Of a stretch of 16,423 bases of DNA, positions 1 through 7,789 are shown piece by piece. The notes beneath the pieces are model-generated. The model saw only the letters and a list, made by a program, of their open reading frames with translations. It was not told where the DNA came from and did not search any database. Each line of letters opens with the position of its first letter. Positions within the stretch are counted from its first letter, which is position 1. Origin of the DNA: an uncultured Actinomycetes bacterium (GTDB lineage Bacteria > Actinomycetota > Thermoleophilia > Gaiellales > Gaiellaceae). Location: positions 1 through 16,423 of the forward strand of contig CAIYXH010000080.1 in the NCBI GenBank assembly GCA_903930195.1. Reading direction: 5' to 3'. The position numbers were made by a program, and so were the translations under genes.

Positions 1-2
1 CC

Positions 3-599
3 TTCGCCGCCATCGTCGTTGCCGGCTACCTGCTCGGCTCGTGCCCGTGGGGCTACTGGATCGTCCGCGCCTTCCACGGTGAGGACATCCGCACCCACGG
101 AAGCGGCGGGATCGGCGCCTCCAACGTCTGGCGCGCCTACGGCCGCTGGTACGGCATCCCGGTCGTCCTCCTCGACTTCCTCAAGGGATTCGCGCCGGCG
201 CTCGTCGGCGTCCACGAGGTCTCGCACCTCTGCGGGATCCTTGCCGGCGCCGCGGCGATGCTCGGACACGTCCGGCCGCTCTACCTTGGCTTCGCGAAGG
301 GCGGGAAGATGGTGGCGACCGCCGGTGGGGTGCTGTTCGCGGTCTGCCCGTGGGTCGGGCTGGCGATCGGCGTGCTCTGGTTCGTCCTCTTCGTCGCCTC
401 GCGCTACACGTCGGTCGCCTCGCTCGTGAGCGCGGTTGCGCTGCCGGTCGCCGCGTTCGCGATCGGCTACCCGGTGTCGGTGATCGTCTTCGCGGCGTTG
501 ACCGGTGCGGGTGTGATCTTCCTGCACCGCGCGAACCTGAAGCGCCTCCGGGCCGGCACCGAGAACCGCTTCCACCTGCGTCGCGCCGCGCGGGCCTGA
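3..599 (+). CDS. plsY: Glycerol-3-phosphate acyltransferase PlsY, 5' truncated by the window edge
   Basis: The membrane enzyme PlsY transfers the acyl group of acyl-phosphate to position 1 of glycerol-3-phosphate, the first committed step of phospholipid synthesis. The visible 198 residues start inside the first transmembrane segment (AGYLLGSCPWGYWIVRAF). All three family motifs follow: HGSGGIGASNVWRAYG, the loop FAKGGKMVATAGG, and HRANLKRLRAGTENRF near the C-terminus. Hydrophobic segments alternate between them as expected for a multi-pass inner-membrane protein. One deviation stands out: motif 1 usually reads SGNxGAxN, and here the first Asn is Gly. Only a few N-terminal residues seem to be missing. 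The gene ends in TGA five bases before the next start, so the two are probably co-transcribed. The identification is firm; the exact start lies outside the window. Confidence 0.93.
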   Translation, partial: FAAIVVAGYLLGSCPWGYWIVRAFHGEDIRTHGSGGIGASNVWRAYGRWYGIPVVLLDFLKGFAPALVGVHEVSHLCGILAGAAAMLGHVRPLYLGFAKGGKMVATAGGVLFAVCPWVGLAIGVLWFVLFVASRYTSVASLVSAVALPVAAFAIGYPVSVIVFAALTGAGVIFLHRANLKRLRAGTENRFHLRRAARA

Positions 600-603
600 C
601 GCG

Positions 604-1164
604 ATGAGCGAGGAGACGTTCGCGCGGCTCGTCTCGCTGGCGTGCCACGACCTGCGCACGCCGCTCGCGACGGTCGGCGGCTTCGCGAAGACGCTCGTCC
701 GCTCCGGCGAGCTCGACGAGCGCCAGGGCCGCTTCGTCCAGATCATGGACGAGGCCTCGGGCCAGATGGCGGAGATGCTCGACCTGCTCTCACTCGCGGC
801 CCGGATCCAGGCAGACCGCTACGAGCCGACGCTCGCACCCGCCGACACCCTCGAGCTCGCCACGACCGACGATGAGCGGGTCACGGCGGCGGGAGACGGC
901 ACCTCGGTCGAGACTGACGGGGACATCGCCGCCCGCTCGCTGCGTGCGCTCGCGATCGCGGCAGTGCGCCACGGTGCGGTCGAGCACGTGGGCTGGACGG
1001 TCGCGGGACGGACGCTGACGCTCGCACCGCTGGTTCCGGCGGCGGCGCCCGTCGTCACCGGCGCGGAGCCGAAGGATCTCGGCGCGCTCGTCGCCGGCAT
1101 GGCCCTCGCGCGTCTCGGCGTGACGGTTGCCGTCGAAGGCGAGACCCTCGTCGTCGCGTTTTAG
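604..1164 (+). CDS. Small histidine-kinase-like protein: HisKA H-box with a degenerate ATPase half
   Basis: The 186-residue protein has no membrane segment. Residues 5-65 look like a dimerisation/phosphoacceptor (HisKA) domain: the H-box SLACHDLRTPLATVGGF carries the phosphorylatable His15, followed by a second helix (GRFVQIMDEASGQMAEMLDLL). The rest has the length order of a small HATPase_c domain, but its motifs are eroded. The expected N-box Asn is absent in LRALAIAAVRHG (residues 113-124), no DxGxG G1 box is seen, and DLGALVAGMALARLG (158-172) only faintly resembles a G2 box. It therefore may not bind ATP; a role as phosphotransfer partner, regulator or pseudokinase is inferred. No response regulator lies beside it. 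It follows plsY with a 4-base gap and no obvious Shine-Dalgarno site. Confidence 0.75.
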   Translation: MSEETFARLVSLACHDLRTPLATVGGFAKTLVRSGELDERQGRFVQIMDEASGQMAEMLDLLSLAARIQADRYEPTLAPADTLELATTDDERVTAAGDGTSVETDGDIAARSLRALAIAAVRHGAVEHVGWTVAGRTLTLAPLVPAAAPVVTGAEPKDLGALVAGMALARLGVTVAVEGETLVVAF

Positions 1165-1197
1165 CGCCAGCCTCGAGCTCGCTCTCACGACGACGTT

Positions 1198-1213
1198 CGT
1201 CCCAAAAGGGGCG
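1198..1213. terminator. Candidate small hairpin between convergent genes
   Basis: In the 88 bases between the convergent ends of the HisKA-like gene and tdk, CGTCCC-AAAA-GGGGCG can fold into a 6-pair stem (one G-T pair) with a four-base loop. No T-run follows on either strand, so an intrinsic terminator is doubtful. It is recorded because its position suits transcription ending from either side. Confidence 0.22.
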
Positions 1214-1252
1214 TCCTAGATTTGGGTGCAGGCCACGAGAACGGGCCAGGCC

Positions 1253-1852
<600 letters not shown>

Positions 1853-1864
1853 GAGGGCGTGACC

Positions 1865-2290
1865 CTACCGAGGCCACCAGACGTACACGTTCGTCGGCTT
1901 GCGCACGAAGCCGAGACGCTTGTAGAGCCGGTTCGCGGATTCGCGGAACGGCATGGAATTCAGCTCGAGCATCAGCACCTTCGCCTCGTTCGCCCGGCGC
2001 ATGCCCTCGCGCGTCAAGGCGTCGCCGACGCCCTGGCCGCGCGTGGACTCGTCGACGATCACATCCTCGATCCGGCCCTTGAGGCCGGAGGAGACGCGGT
2101 AGAGCACGAGCGTCAGCGTCCCGACGATGCGCCCGGTGTCGTCGCGGGCGACGAGCAGCGTCTGGCTCGAGACGACGTCCTGCAGCTGCTCGAGCGTCGG
2201 CGGGGTGCGTGCGGCCGTGAGTTGCGGGAGCAGCCCGCGGATCGCCTCGACGTGCTCCTCGGTGGCCTCAGCGACCTGCTCGATCTTCAT
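1865..2290 (-). CDS. GNAT-family N-acetyltransferase
   Basis: This 141-residue protein belongs to the GNAT fold, which moves an acetyl group from acetyl-CoA to an amine. Motif A is visible as IEDVIVDESTRGQGVGDAL, with the pyrophosphate-binding RGQGVG. Motif B is MLELNSMPFRESANRLYKRLGF, typical of small cytosolic GNATs. The substrate cannot be told from sequence. The start chosen is the ATG at 2288-2290 (MKIEQVAEATEEH), because it overlaps the fpg stop as ATGA; a longer in-frame extension to 2413 lies wholly inside fpg and looks like antisense-type junk (Arg/Pro rich). No Shine-Dalgarno site precedes it, so translation is probably coupled to fpg. Confidence 0.88.
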   Translation of the reverse strand: MKIEQVAEATEEHVEAIRGLLPQLTAARTPPTLEQLQDVVSSQTLLVARDDTGRIVGTLTLVLYRVSSGLKGRIEDVIVDESTRGQGVGDALTREGMRRANEAKVLMLELNSMPFRESANRLYKRLGFVRKPTNVYVWWPR

Positions 2291-3114
2291 CGGAGGAGCC
2301 TCGACATCCGGCGGTCCTTCAAGACGCGGTCGCCTGTCTGGCAGTGCGGGCAGTAGAAGATCGTGTGCTCCTCGAAGTCGATCTGCGCGAGCGGCGTCGC
2401 GCAGTTCGGGCACGGCTCGCCGAGGCGGCGGTGGACGCGGTAGGTTGCCGCGTCGTCGGCGCCCTGCAGCCGCAGCTCGAGGCCGCGGGCGAGCTCGGAG
2501 CGGATGGCCGCCGCGAGCCGATCTGTCTCCTCGTCCGAGAGCTGTGTCGAGAGGGCATAGGGCGAGAGCTTCGCGACATTAAGGATCTCGTTCGCCCACG
2601 CGCGGCCGATTCCCGCAAGCGCACGCTGATCGCGCAAGAGCGCGTGCAGGCGGCGGTTGTCTCCGGCGAGGATCGGCGCGAGCGTCTCGGCGGTCAGGGT
2701 GTCGGCCTCCGGGCCGAGCGAGGCGAGCTCCGCCTCGACGGCGTCGGCGCGGAGGAGCCAGACGCCGGCGCGCTTCTTCTTGCCTGCCTCGGTGAGCACG
2801 AGCTCGCCGCCGTCGACGAAGCGCAGCCGGAAGACGGGCGTCTTCGGCGCCTTGGCCCCAGGCGCGATGTACGTGAGCCGCCCCGCGCTCATCAGGTGCA
2901 CCATCAGCACGAGCTCGCCGTCGTCGGTCGGGAGCAGGAAGCGCTTCGCGCGCCGCTGCACCCCGGCGAAGCCCTCAACGGCGAGCGCGGAGAGCGGCGG
3001 GTCGAAGGTCTTGAGCGTGGCGATGTGCGCCGGACCTGCCTCGGCGATGGGACTGCGCTTCACGTCTGGGTCGAGCTGGCGCCGCCAGGCCTCGACCTCG
3101 GGTAGCTCGGGCAT
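2287..3114 (-). CDS. Formamidopyrimidine-DNA glycosylase / endonuclease VIII family protein
   Basis: This base-excision repair enzyme removes damaged bases (8-oxoguanine-type or oxidised pyrimidines) and cuts the strand by beta-elimination. The 275-residue protein starts MPELPEVEAW, giving the catalytic N-terminal Pro and Glu once Met is removed. Lys57 sits in RRAKRFLL, the void-filling stretch reads MVHLMSAGRL, and the helix-two-turn-helix holds GIGRAWANEILNVAKLSP. A zinc finger has the spacing C-x2-C-x16-C-x2-C (residues 235-258). Two oddities: the Arg that normally precedes the second Cys pair is replaced by His (EEHTIFYC), and a basic 17-residue tail follows the finger. These make an exact Fpg versus Nei-like call unsafe, so no symbol is given. 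An upstream in-frame extension to 3240 overlaps the asparaginase gene and is rejected. A GGAG about ten bases upstream may be its ribosome site. Confidence 0.9.
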   Translation of the reverse strand: MPELPEVEAWRRQLDPDVKRSPIAEAGPAHIATLKTFDPPLSALAVEGFAGVQRRAKRFLLPTDDGELVLMVHLMSAGRLTYIAPGAKAPKTPVFRLRFVDGGELVLTEAGKKKRAGVWLLRADAVEAELASLGPEADTLTAETLAPILAGDNRRLHALLRDQRALAGIGRAWANEILNVAKLSPYALSTQLSDEETDRLAAAIRSELARGLELRLQGADDAATYRVHRRLGEPCPNCATPLAQIDFEEHTIFYCPHCQTGDRVLKDRRMSRLLR

Positions 3115-3130
3115 CTCGCATACGCTCCGC

Positions 3131-3946
3131 GTGGTGGACCCTCTCAGGGTAATCGTGGGGCGCGGGGACGAGACGGAGGCCGTGCACCGCGTGCACGTCG
3201 CCTCGACCGACGGGCTGCGGATCGGCGACGACGTCGTCACCTTCCTGCGCTCCTCGGCAAAGCCGATCCAGGCGATCCCGCTCGCCGAGGCCTACGACGA
3301 CCTGGCGGTGGAGGAGCTCGCGATCGCGTGCGCCTCGCATCGCGCCGCGCCGGAGCAGCTCGCCGCTGCGCGCCTCCTCCTCGAGCGCGCCGGAGCGACG
3401 GTCGACGACCTCGAGTGCGGTCCGCAAGAGGGTCGGCCCGAGGGCCGGCTCGGCCACAACTGCTCGGGCAAGCACGCCGGCTTCCTCGCGGTCTGCCGCG
3501 CGAACGGCTGGCCGTTCGACGGCTATCGCCTGGCCGAGCATCCGCTCCAGCGCCGCCTCGCGGAGCTCGTCGGACCCGCCGAGACGGCAATCGACGGCTG
3601 TGGGATCCCGACGTTCGCGCTGCCCCTCTCGGAGGCTGCTGCGCTGCTGCTGCGGACACCCGCGCGCATCGCCGACGCGATGCGCGCGCGACCCGAGCTG
3701 CTCGGCTACCCCGACGGCGACGACACGCTCCTCATCCGCGCCCTGCCCGGCACGATCGCGAAGGCGGGTGCGGAAGGTCTGCTCTGCGCCGCGGTCGGTG
3801 GTGTCGGCTACGCGTTCAAAGTCGAGGACGGAAACCTTCGGGCCCTCCGTCCGGCGCTCGCCCACGTCTTCGGGCTGGAGCAGTTCGCGCGCGTGGAGCT
3901 CGAGAACAGCCGCGGCGAGGCCGTCGGCTCGATCAGGCTCGCTTGA
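3131..3946 (+). CDS. L-asparaginase II family (Rhizobium-type, zinc-site) amidohydrolase
   Basis: The protein (271 residues) belongs to the asparaginase II family (PF06089 type), which hydrolyses L-asparagine to aspartate and ammonia in the cytosol and is unrelated to E. coli AnsA/AnsB. Key residues known from the R. etli enzyme structures can be placed: an SxxK pair (Ser41, Lys44 in LRSSAKPIQ), Ser69 in CASH, the zinc-site Cys111 and Lys114 in HNCSGKHAGF, Cys157 in DGCGIPT, and the second Lys211 in GTIAKAGAEGL. It is somewhat shorter than the usual 330 or so residues. Two consecutive GTG codons (3131 and 3134) are possible starts; neither has a Shine-Dalgarno site, suggesting a leaderless or near-leaderless message. 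Its 3' end overlaps by 14 bases the tail of the convergent protease frame. Confidence 0.9.
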   Translation: MVDPLRVIVGRGDETEAVHRVHVASTDGLRIGDDVVTFLRSSAKPIQAIPLAEAYDDLAVEELAIACASHRAAPEQLAAARLLLERAGATVDDLECGPQEGRPEGRLGHNCSGKHAGFLAVCRANGWPFDGYRLAEHPLQRRLAELVGPAETAIDGCGIPTFALPLSEAAALLLRTPARIADAMRARPELLGYPDGDDTLLIRALPGTIAKAGAEGLLCAAVGGVGYAFKVEDGNLRALRPALAHVFGLEQFARVELENSRGEAVGSIRLA

Positions 3947-4070
3947 CCGTCTCGCAGTTCTTCGCGACGACGTCCTTCTTGTCGGCGTGGACGACGTCGT
4001 TGCCGGTGCCGCAGTCGATCACGTCGCGGCTGCCGTCGGCGGCGTAGATCGTGTCGTTGCCCGGTCCGCC
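3933..4070 (-). pseudogene. RTX-type C-terminal tail of the S53 protease, cut off by an in-frame TAA
   Basis: Reading the protease frame past its TAA (4071-4073) gives 45 more codons before a TGA at 3933-3935. They continue the calcium-repeat pattern without a break: GGPGNDTIYAADGSRD, then VIDCGTGNDVVHADKKD, then VVAKNCETVKRA. This is the way such nine-residue arrays usually close in these bacteria, with a Cys in the last repeat and an NCE motif near the end. The reading frame is open and its codon use matches the gene, so it was coding until very recently or still is. A single base change from several sense codons, for example Tyr, would create the TAA. A base-calling error or stop readthrough would also explain it. 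Confidence 0.8.
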
Positions 4071-7000
4071 TTAGATGTGATCCTCACCGGGGCCGCCGGT
4101 GATCGTGTCGTTGCCTGCGCCGCCCTCGAGGGTGTCGTTCCCGGTCCCGCCGTTGAGCTTGTCGTTTCCGGTTCCGCCGTCGAGCTTGTCGTTGCCTGCC
4201 CCGCCGTTGAGGCTGTCGTTCCCGCCTCCGCCGGAGAGGACGTCGTTCTTCGCGCCCCCGTCGAGCACGTTCGGCTTGCCGTTGCCGGTTTTGTCTTCGC
4301 CCTTCGGAGATGGTGGGGTGGTCGGTGTGGTCTTCGTCGAGGTCACCGCAGTTGGTGTCGTTGCGATGGGGGTGGTGGCGCCGAGTTGGACGGTGACGGT
4401 GGCGGTGTTGTCCTTGTCGTTCAGCTCGCCGCTGATCGATTCGGCGTTGATGGTCGTCGCGAGGGTGCCGAGGCTCGTCACGGTCGCATCGGCACGAACG
4501 GTTGTCGAGAGCCCCGCCGGGAAGAAGTCGAGGTCGCAGGTCTCGCTGGAGCCGCTCGGCGTGCAGCCGGCTCCGCGTTGGGTGCTCCCGCCGATGAACG
4601 TGATCCCGTTGCCGGAGAGCTTGACCTTGACGTCGCCGCCGTCACCGCCGTTGTTGGCGACGGTGATGGCGTAGCTGAAGGAGTCGCCGACGGCGTGGGG
4701 TGTCGGCGAGAGGCTCGCGGTGACGTTCAGATCAGGCAGGCCACCGCCGCCACCACCGCCGCCGCCGCCACTCGTGGCCGGAGCGGTCACCGAGATCGAG
4801 GCGGTGCCGGTGATCGCCGGAGTAGAGCTGTCGGTGGCAGTGATGCTCTGGTTCCCGGTTGTCCCGAACGTGACGGAGAACGTGTGCGAGCCCTGATCGG
4901 CGGAGGTGAACGTGTAGGTGCTCGGGAGGCTCGCCGCCCCGTCTGAGCTTGCGATGTGGATCGTCCCCGTGTAGCCGGTCATGACGGCGTGAGCGGCATC
5001 GCGCTCCGAGATGGTCACGGACAGGGGTGCGCCGGTCGTGGCGCTCGAGGCCGAGATTCCGAGCGTCGGCTGGACCACGTTGACCGTGGTTGCAGCGGAC
5101 AGCGAATTCGTACTGTCTGTTGCAGTGAGCGTCTGCGAGCCGAGCGTTCGCGGTGTGATGGACACGGAGCGTCTGTTCGCGCTGCCGGTCGTGAACGTGG
5201 TGCTGGTGGGAACGCTTGCGGAAGTGTCCGACGATGAAAGCTGGACGGTCCCGGTGTAGAAGTCCGTGTTGTCGACCGCCCGTACGACGAGCGTGAACGG
5301 CTCGCCCAAGGTGACCGTTGGGCCTGCGAACGCGGTGAGTGTCGTCGTCGTGAACGTTCCGTCCAAGCCGTAGACGATGTCTCCGCCGCCGTTCAACATG
5401 CTGACGAATCGGTAGTGGTAGAGCGTGCCCGGCTGGAGGCCCGAGATGCCCGAGACGAGCTCGGCCACCCCGCCTCCGTTGCCGTAGTCCAGTTGCGGCG
5501 TGGTCGAGCCGTACGCGGTCGTCGTGCCGTACTGGAGGTATCCGACTCGATCGAGCTCGCCGGGGCTCGTGGCTCCGACGAGCCTGGCGGTCGTCAGGGA
5601 GACGCTCTCCGGAGCACAGGTCGCGCTCACGTCCTCGAGCGCCACAAGATCGCAGAAGCTCGGCGTACCCCAGCCGGTCGCCTGATCCCAGCCCGGTCCG
5701 GCCGCGAAACCGTTGTTCCCGGCGGTCACGTCGTTGAAAGCCTCCGAGTCGACGACATCGTTTCCGAGCGAGTAGAGCGTGGGCGCGACGAATCCGATCG
5801 AGGGTTGGCCGTTCGCGACGTTCGCGGCATTCCAGATCGAGGCGATCCCGGCCCAGAGCGGTGCTGCCAAGCTCGTGCCGCCGACGAGCGCGGAGCCCCC
5901 GTTGTAGTAGACGAACGCGCCGGTGGCCGGATCGGCGTCGGCGGCAACATCGGGAATCGCCCGTCCAGAGCAGGTCGCGGCGGTCACCCCGGTCTGCCAG
6001 GTTGGACGAGGTATGGACGGCGCGCAACCCCCACCTGCGCCCGACCAGCCGGTCTCCGTCAAGTACTCGCCGAAGACGTCGGACGTGAGCGAGGTGCCGC
6101 CGACGGCGACCACGTAGCGGCTGTCGGCGGGGTAGCTCGGGAAGAGCGCTTTCCCGTCGTCGCCGGTCGAGAAGAAGAACGTCTTCCCGACAGCGGCGGC
6201 GTGCTGGAGCGACGCATCCATCGCCGGATCGACGGCGCAATCGCCGGGGTCCGGGTCGGTCGTGTCGCAGCCCCAGCTGTTCGAGATGATGGAGACGCTC
6301 GAGTTGGCGGCCGCGTTCACGACGTCGTCCATCACGCTGTCGCTGGAATTCGCTCCGAGCCAGTACTGCAGATGGGCGTTCGGCGCGACGCTGTGTGCGC
6401 TCTCGACATCGAGGGCGGTCTCGTCGAGCACGCTCGTATCGGAGCTCGAGCCGCGAACGGCCGTGAACGCGAGTCCGTCGGCTCCGGATCCCCCGACCGT
6501 GAGTGGAGTGGAGCCGGTGATCGCCGCGTAGGCCGAGAGATCGCTCTGCGGGAGTGGGGCTCCCCAGAGCGTGAAGCCGATCGTCTGGCCTGCGGCGGTC
6601 CCACCGACGTGGTACGCCGTCCGGAAGTCCGTCGGATAGAAGCCGTCGGCATGGATCGCCGGGGTAGGAGCTGCCGTGTAGCGGACAAACGTGCTGAGCC
6701 CGTCGATTGCCGTGATGTCGAGCGACGCTGGAACGGAAGGATCGCTGGTGTTTGCGGAGAACGCTTGGCCGTCGTAGCGGAAGTTGCGGATGTCGACCCC
6801 GAATGCGTCTTCGAGGTGCGCCACCGTTCCGCGCGCATGCACGATCAGGTTGTCGGGTGAGACCGTGGTCACATCGAGGTCGTTGCCCTCGAGCCAGCTT
6901 GACGTCGCGGCGACCTGCGCCTCGGTTGGGGCGTACTGGTCGAGGTATTGCTGTTGGGTCAAGTAGTGGCCGTAGTCGGAGCTCCCCGGCGTCGAGGCGG

Positions 7001-7256
7001 CGTCGATCAGGGCGTCGAGTTGGGTCGAGTTACGCACCCCCAGGGCGATGTCGACCGACAGCGTCATCGAGTCGCTCGTGTCGCCCGTGGCAGGCGCGGC
7101 ACCGCTCGTGACAGCGGCAAGCGTCTCTCCGTCGAGCGCGACGGTATTTGGGAGGCGGTCCCCCTGGGCTGAGCCTCCGAGACCGGCAGTCAGCAAGACT
7201 GCGACAGCCACGGCTCCGACGAACATACGGGACGTCGCGAGAAGACGTCCCAGCAC
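4071..7256 (-). CDS. Secreted S53 (sedolisin/kumamolisin) protease with Ig-like domains and RTX-like repeats, ending at an early TAA
   Basis: This 1061-residue exported serine-carboxyl peptidase starts with a signal peptide (1-31), then a pro-kumamolisin activation domain (about 40-190) that keeps the enzyme inactive until cleaved. The S53 catalytic domain (about 205-545) has Glu279 and Asp283 in DETALDVESAH, Asp366 in STGDDG (oxyanion) and the nucleophile Ser462 in GGTSLAAP. The calcium site is FNDVTAGNNG plus GWDQATGWGTP. Next come a fibronectin/Ig-like region (550-640), two Ig-like repeats (645-825), a Gly10 linker (830-839), a CARDB/DUF11-like domain (842-958), a Thr/Pro linker, and seven nine-residue GGxGND repeats. 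The GTG start is 11 bases after the upstream stop; ATG at 7226 (Met11) is an alternative. All active-site residues are present, so the enzyme should work despite the early stop. Substrate unknown. Confidence 0.93.
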   Translation of the reverse strand: MLGRLLATSRMFVGAVAVAVLLTAGLGGSAQGDRLPNTVALDGETLAAVTSGAAPATGDTSDSMTLSVDIALGVRNSTQLDALIDAASTPGSSDYGHYLTQQQYLDQYAPTEAQVAATSSWLEGNDLDVTTVSPDNLIVHARGTVAHLEDAFGVDIRNFRYDGQAFSANTSDPSVPASLDITAIDGLSTFVRYTAAPTPAIHADGFYPTDFRTAYHVGGTAAGQTIGFTLWGAPLPQSDLSAYAAITGSTPLTVGGSGADGLAFTAVRGSSSDTSVLDETALDVESAHSVAPNAHLQYWLGANSSDSVMDDVVNAAANSSVSIISNSWGCDTTDPDPGDCAVDPAMDASLQHAAAVGKTFFFSTGDDGKALFPSYPADSRYVVAVGGTSLTSDVFGEYLTETGWSGAGGGCAPSIPRPTWQTGVTAATCSGRAIPDVAADADPATGAFVYYNGGSALVGGTSLAAPLWAGIASIWNAANVANGQPSIGFVAPTLYSLGNDVVDSEAFNDVTAGNNGFAAGPGWDQATGWGTPSFCDLVALEDVSATCAPESVSLTTARLVGATSPGELDRVGYLQYGTTTAYGSTTPQLDYGNGGGVAELVSGISGLQPGTLYHYRFVSMLNGGGDIVYGLDGTFTTTTLTAFAGPTVTLGEPFTLVVRAVDNTDFYTGTVQLSSSDTSASVPTSTTFTTGSANRRSVSITPRTLGSQTLTATDSTNSLSAATTVNVVQPTLGISASSATTGAPLSVTISERDAAHAVMTGYTGTIHIASSDGAASLPSTYTFTSADQGSHTFSVTFGTTGNQSITATDSSTPAITGTASISVTAPATSGGGGGGGGGGLPDLNVTASLSPTPHAVGDSFSYAITVANNGGDGGDVKVKLSGNGITFIGGSTQRGAGCTPSGSSETCDLDFFPAGLSTTVRADATVTSLGTLATTINAESISGELNDKDNTATVTVQLGATTPIATTPTAVTSTKTTPTTPPSPKGEDKTGNGKPNVLDGGAKNDVLSGGGGNDSLNGGAGNDKLDGGTGNDKLNGGTGNDTLEGGAGNDTITGGPGEDHI
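4074..4265 (-). repeat. RTX-like calcium-binding nonapeptide array (27-base period)
   Basis: Residues 998-1061 of the protease form seven nine-residue units of the type LxGGxGNDx (for example LNGGAGNDK, LDGGTGNDK, LEGGAGNDT). At DNA level this is a visible 27-base period. Such arrays fold into a calcium-bound beta-roll. The array runs into the TAA at 4071-4073 and continues beyond it. Confidence 0.9.
4740..4769 (-). repeat. Ten-glycine codon run
   Basis: Ten consecutive GGN codons encode residues 830-839 of the protease, a flexible linker between the Ig-like repeats and the CARDB/DUF11-like domain. Short GGC/GGT runs like this are prone to slippage in replication, so linker length may vary among strains. 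Confidence 0.85.
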
Positions 7257-7267
7257 GAAGAATCGAC

Positions 7268-7789
7268 TCAGATCGACAGCCCTGGCACCCGCAGGTCGAG
7301 CACCTGCTTACGCGCCGCGGCAAGGCGCTTCGTCGCGAGCGTGAAGTCGGCGTAGCCGGTCTTGATCTGCGCCTGGCCGGTTGTCGTCTTCCCGGAGAGC
7401 AGGTTGCCGATGCCCTTGGCGAAGGTCGTCGCTCCGGTGTCGAGCGCGGCGCAGGCGGAGGTGAGCGAGGTGTAGAAGGCGAGCAGGCGCGTGCTCGGCG
7501 GCTTGCCGGCCGAGGCGACCGCCTTCGGGCAGGCCGCAAAGGCCGACAGCGTCGAGAGCAACGCGTCGTAGGACTTCGAGCCGTGGGTCAGCACGGTCTT
7601 GCTCTTGAGTTCCGGCCCAAGCGCCTGGAGGCCAGCGTTCTCGGTGTTCCAGATCTCGAGCGCCGGCGTCACCCACTTCTTCTCGGCGGCACTCAGCTTC
7701 TTCGACCCCGCTGTCGGGCCAGCGGTCGCTGCGCCCGTGGCGATGCAGCACAGCACGACCATTCCCACGGCGACGAGCAGGGATTTCAC
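7268..7789 (-). CDS. Small secreted helical protein of unknown function
   Basis: I do not recognise the family. The 173-residue product begins with a clear signal peptide (MKSLLVAVGMVVLCCIATGA, cleavage probably near ATA-G at about 23-24). There is no proper lipobox, since the residue before the first Cys is Leu, so it is more likely soluble or cell-wall located than a lipoprotein. The mature part is rich in Ala, Leu, Lys and Thr and looks mostly helical. It has two cysteines (AACPKAV and SACAALD) that could form a disulphide. The GTG start is chosen because it completes the signal peptide; the next in-frame start (7762) would remove its n-region. It sits 18 bases after the ABC ATPase and 11 bases before the protease, so it may be a partner of either. 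Confidence 0.8.
   Translation of the reverse strand: MKSLLVAVGMVVLCCIATGAATAGPTAGSKKLSAAEKKWVTPALEIWNTENAGLQALGPELKSKTVLTHGSKSYDALLSTLSAFAACPKAVASAGKPPSTRLLAFYTSLTSACAALDTGATTFAKGIGNLLSGKTTTGQAQIKTGYADFTLATKRLAAARKQVLDLRVPGLSI

Noticed and set aside
2657..3130. N-terminal extension of the asparaginase frame
   Set aside because: It is antisense to the DNA glycosylase and Ser/Arg/Pro rich; the family's conserved start region begins at about 3131.
4074..4265. 27-base tandem repeat considered as a CRISPR or minisatellite
   Set aside because: The period is nine codons in the protease frame, with coding-type variation at third positions and GGxGxD conservation, so it is an RTX protein repeat.
3600..4946. 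448-residue plus-strand frame after the asparaginase
   Set aside because: Its first part is out of frame with the asparaginase and the rest is antisense to the RTX repeats; the periodic Val/Ala pattern simply mirrors the 27-base repeat.
5415..6860. 481-residue plus-strand open frame opposite the S53 protease
   Set aside because: It lies across the catalytic domain of a well-supported protease and has only low-complexity Arg/Gly/Val composition.
7268..7789. Lipoprotein assignment for the small secreted protein
   Set aside because: The cysteines in VVLCC are preceded by Leu or Cys, not by the small residue a lipobox needs at -1.
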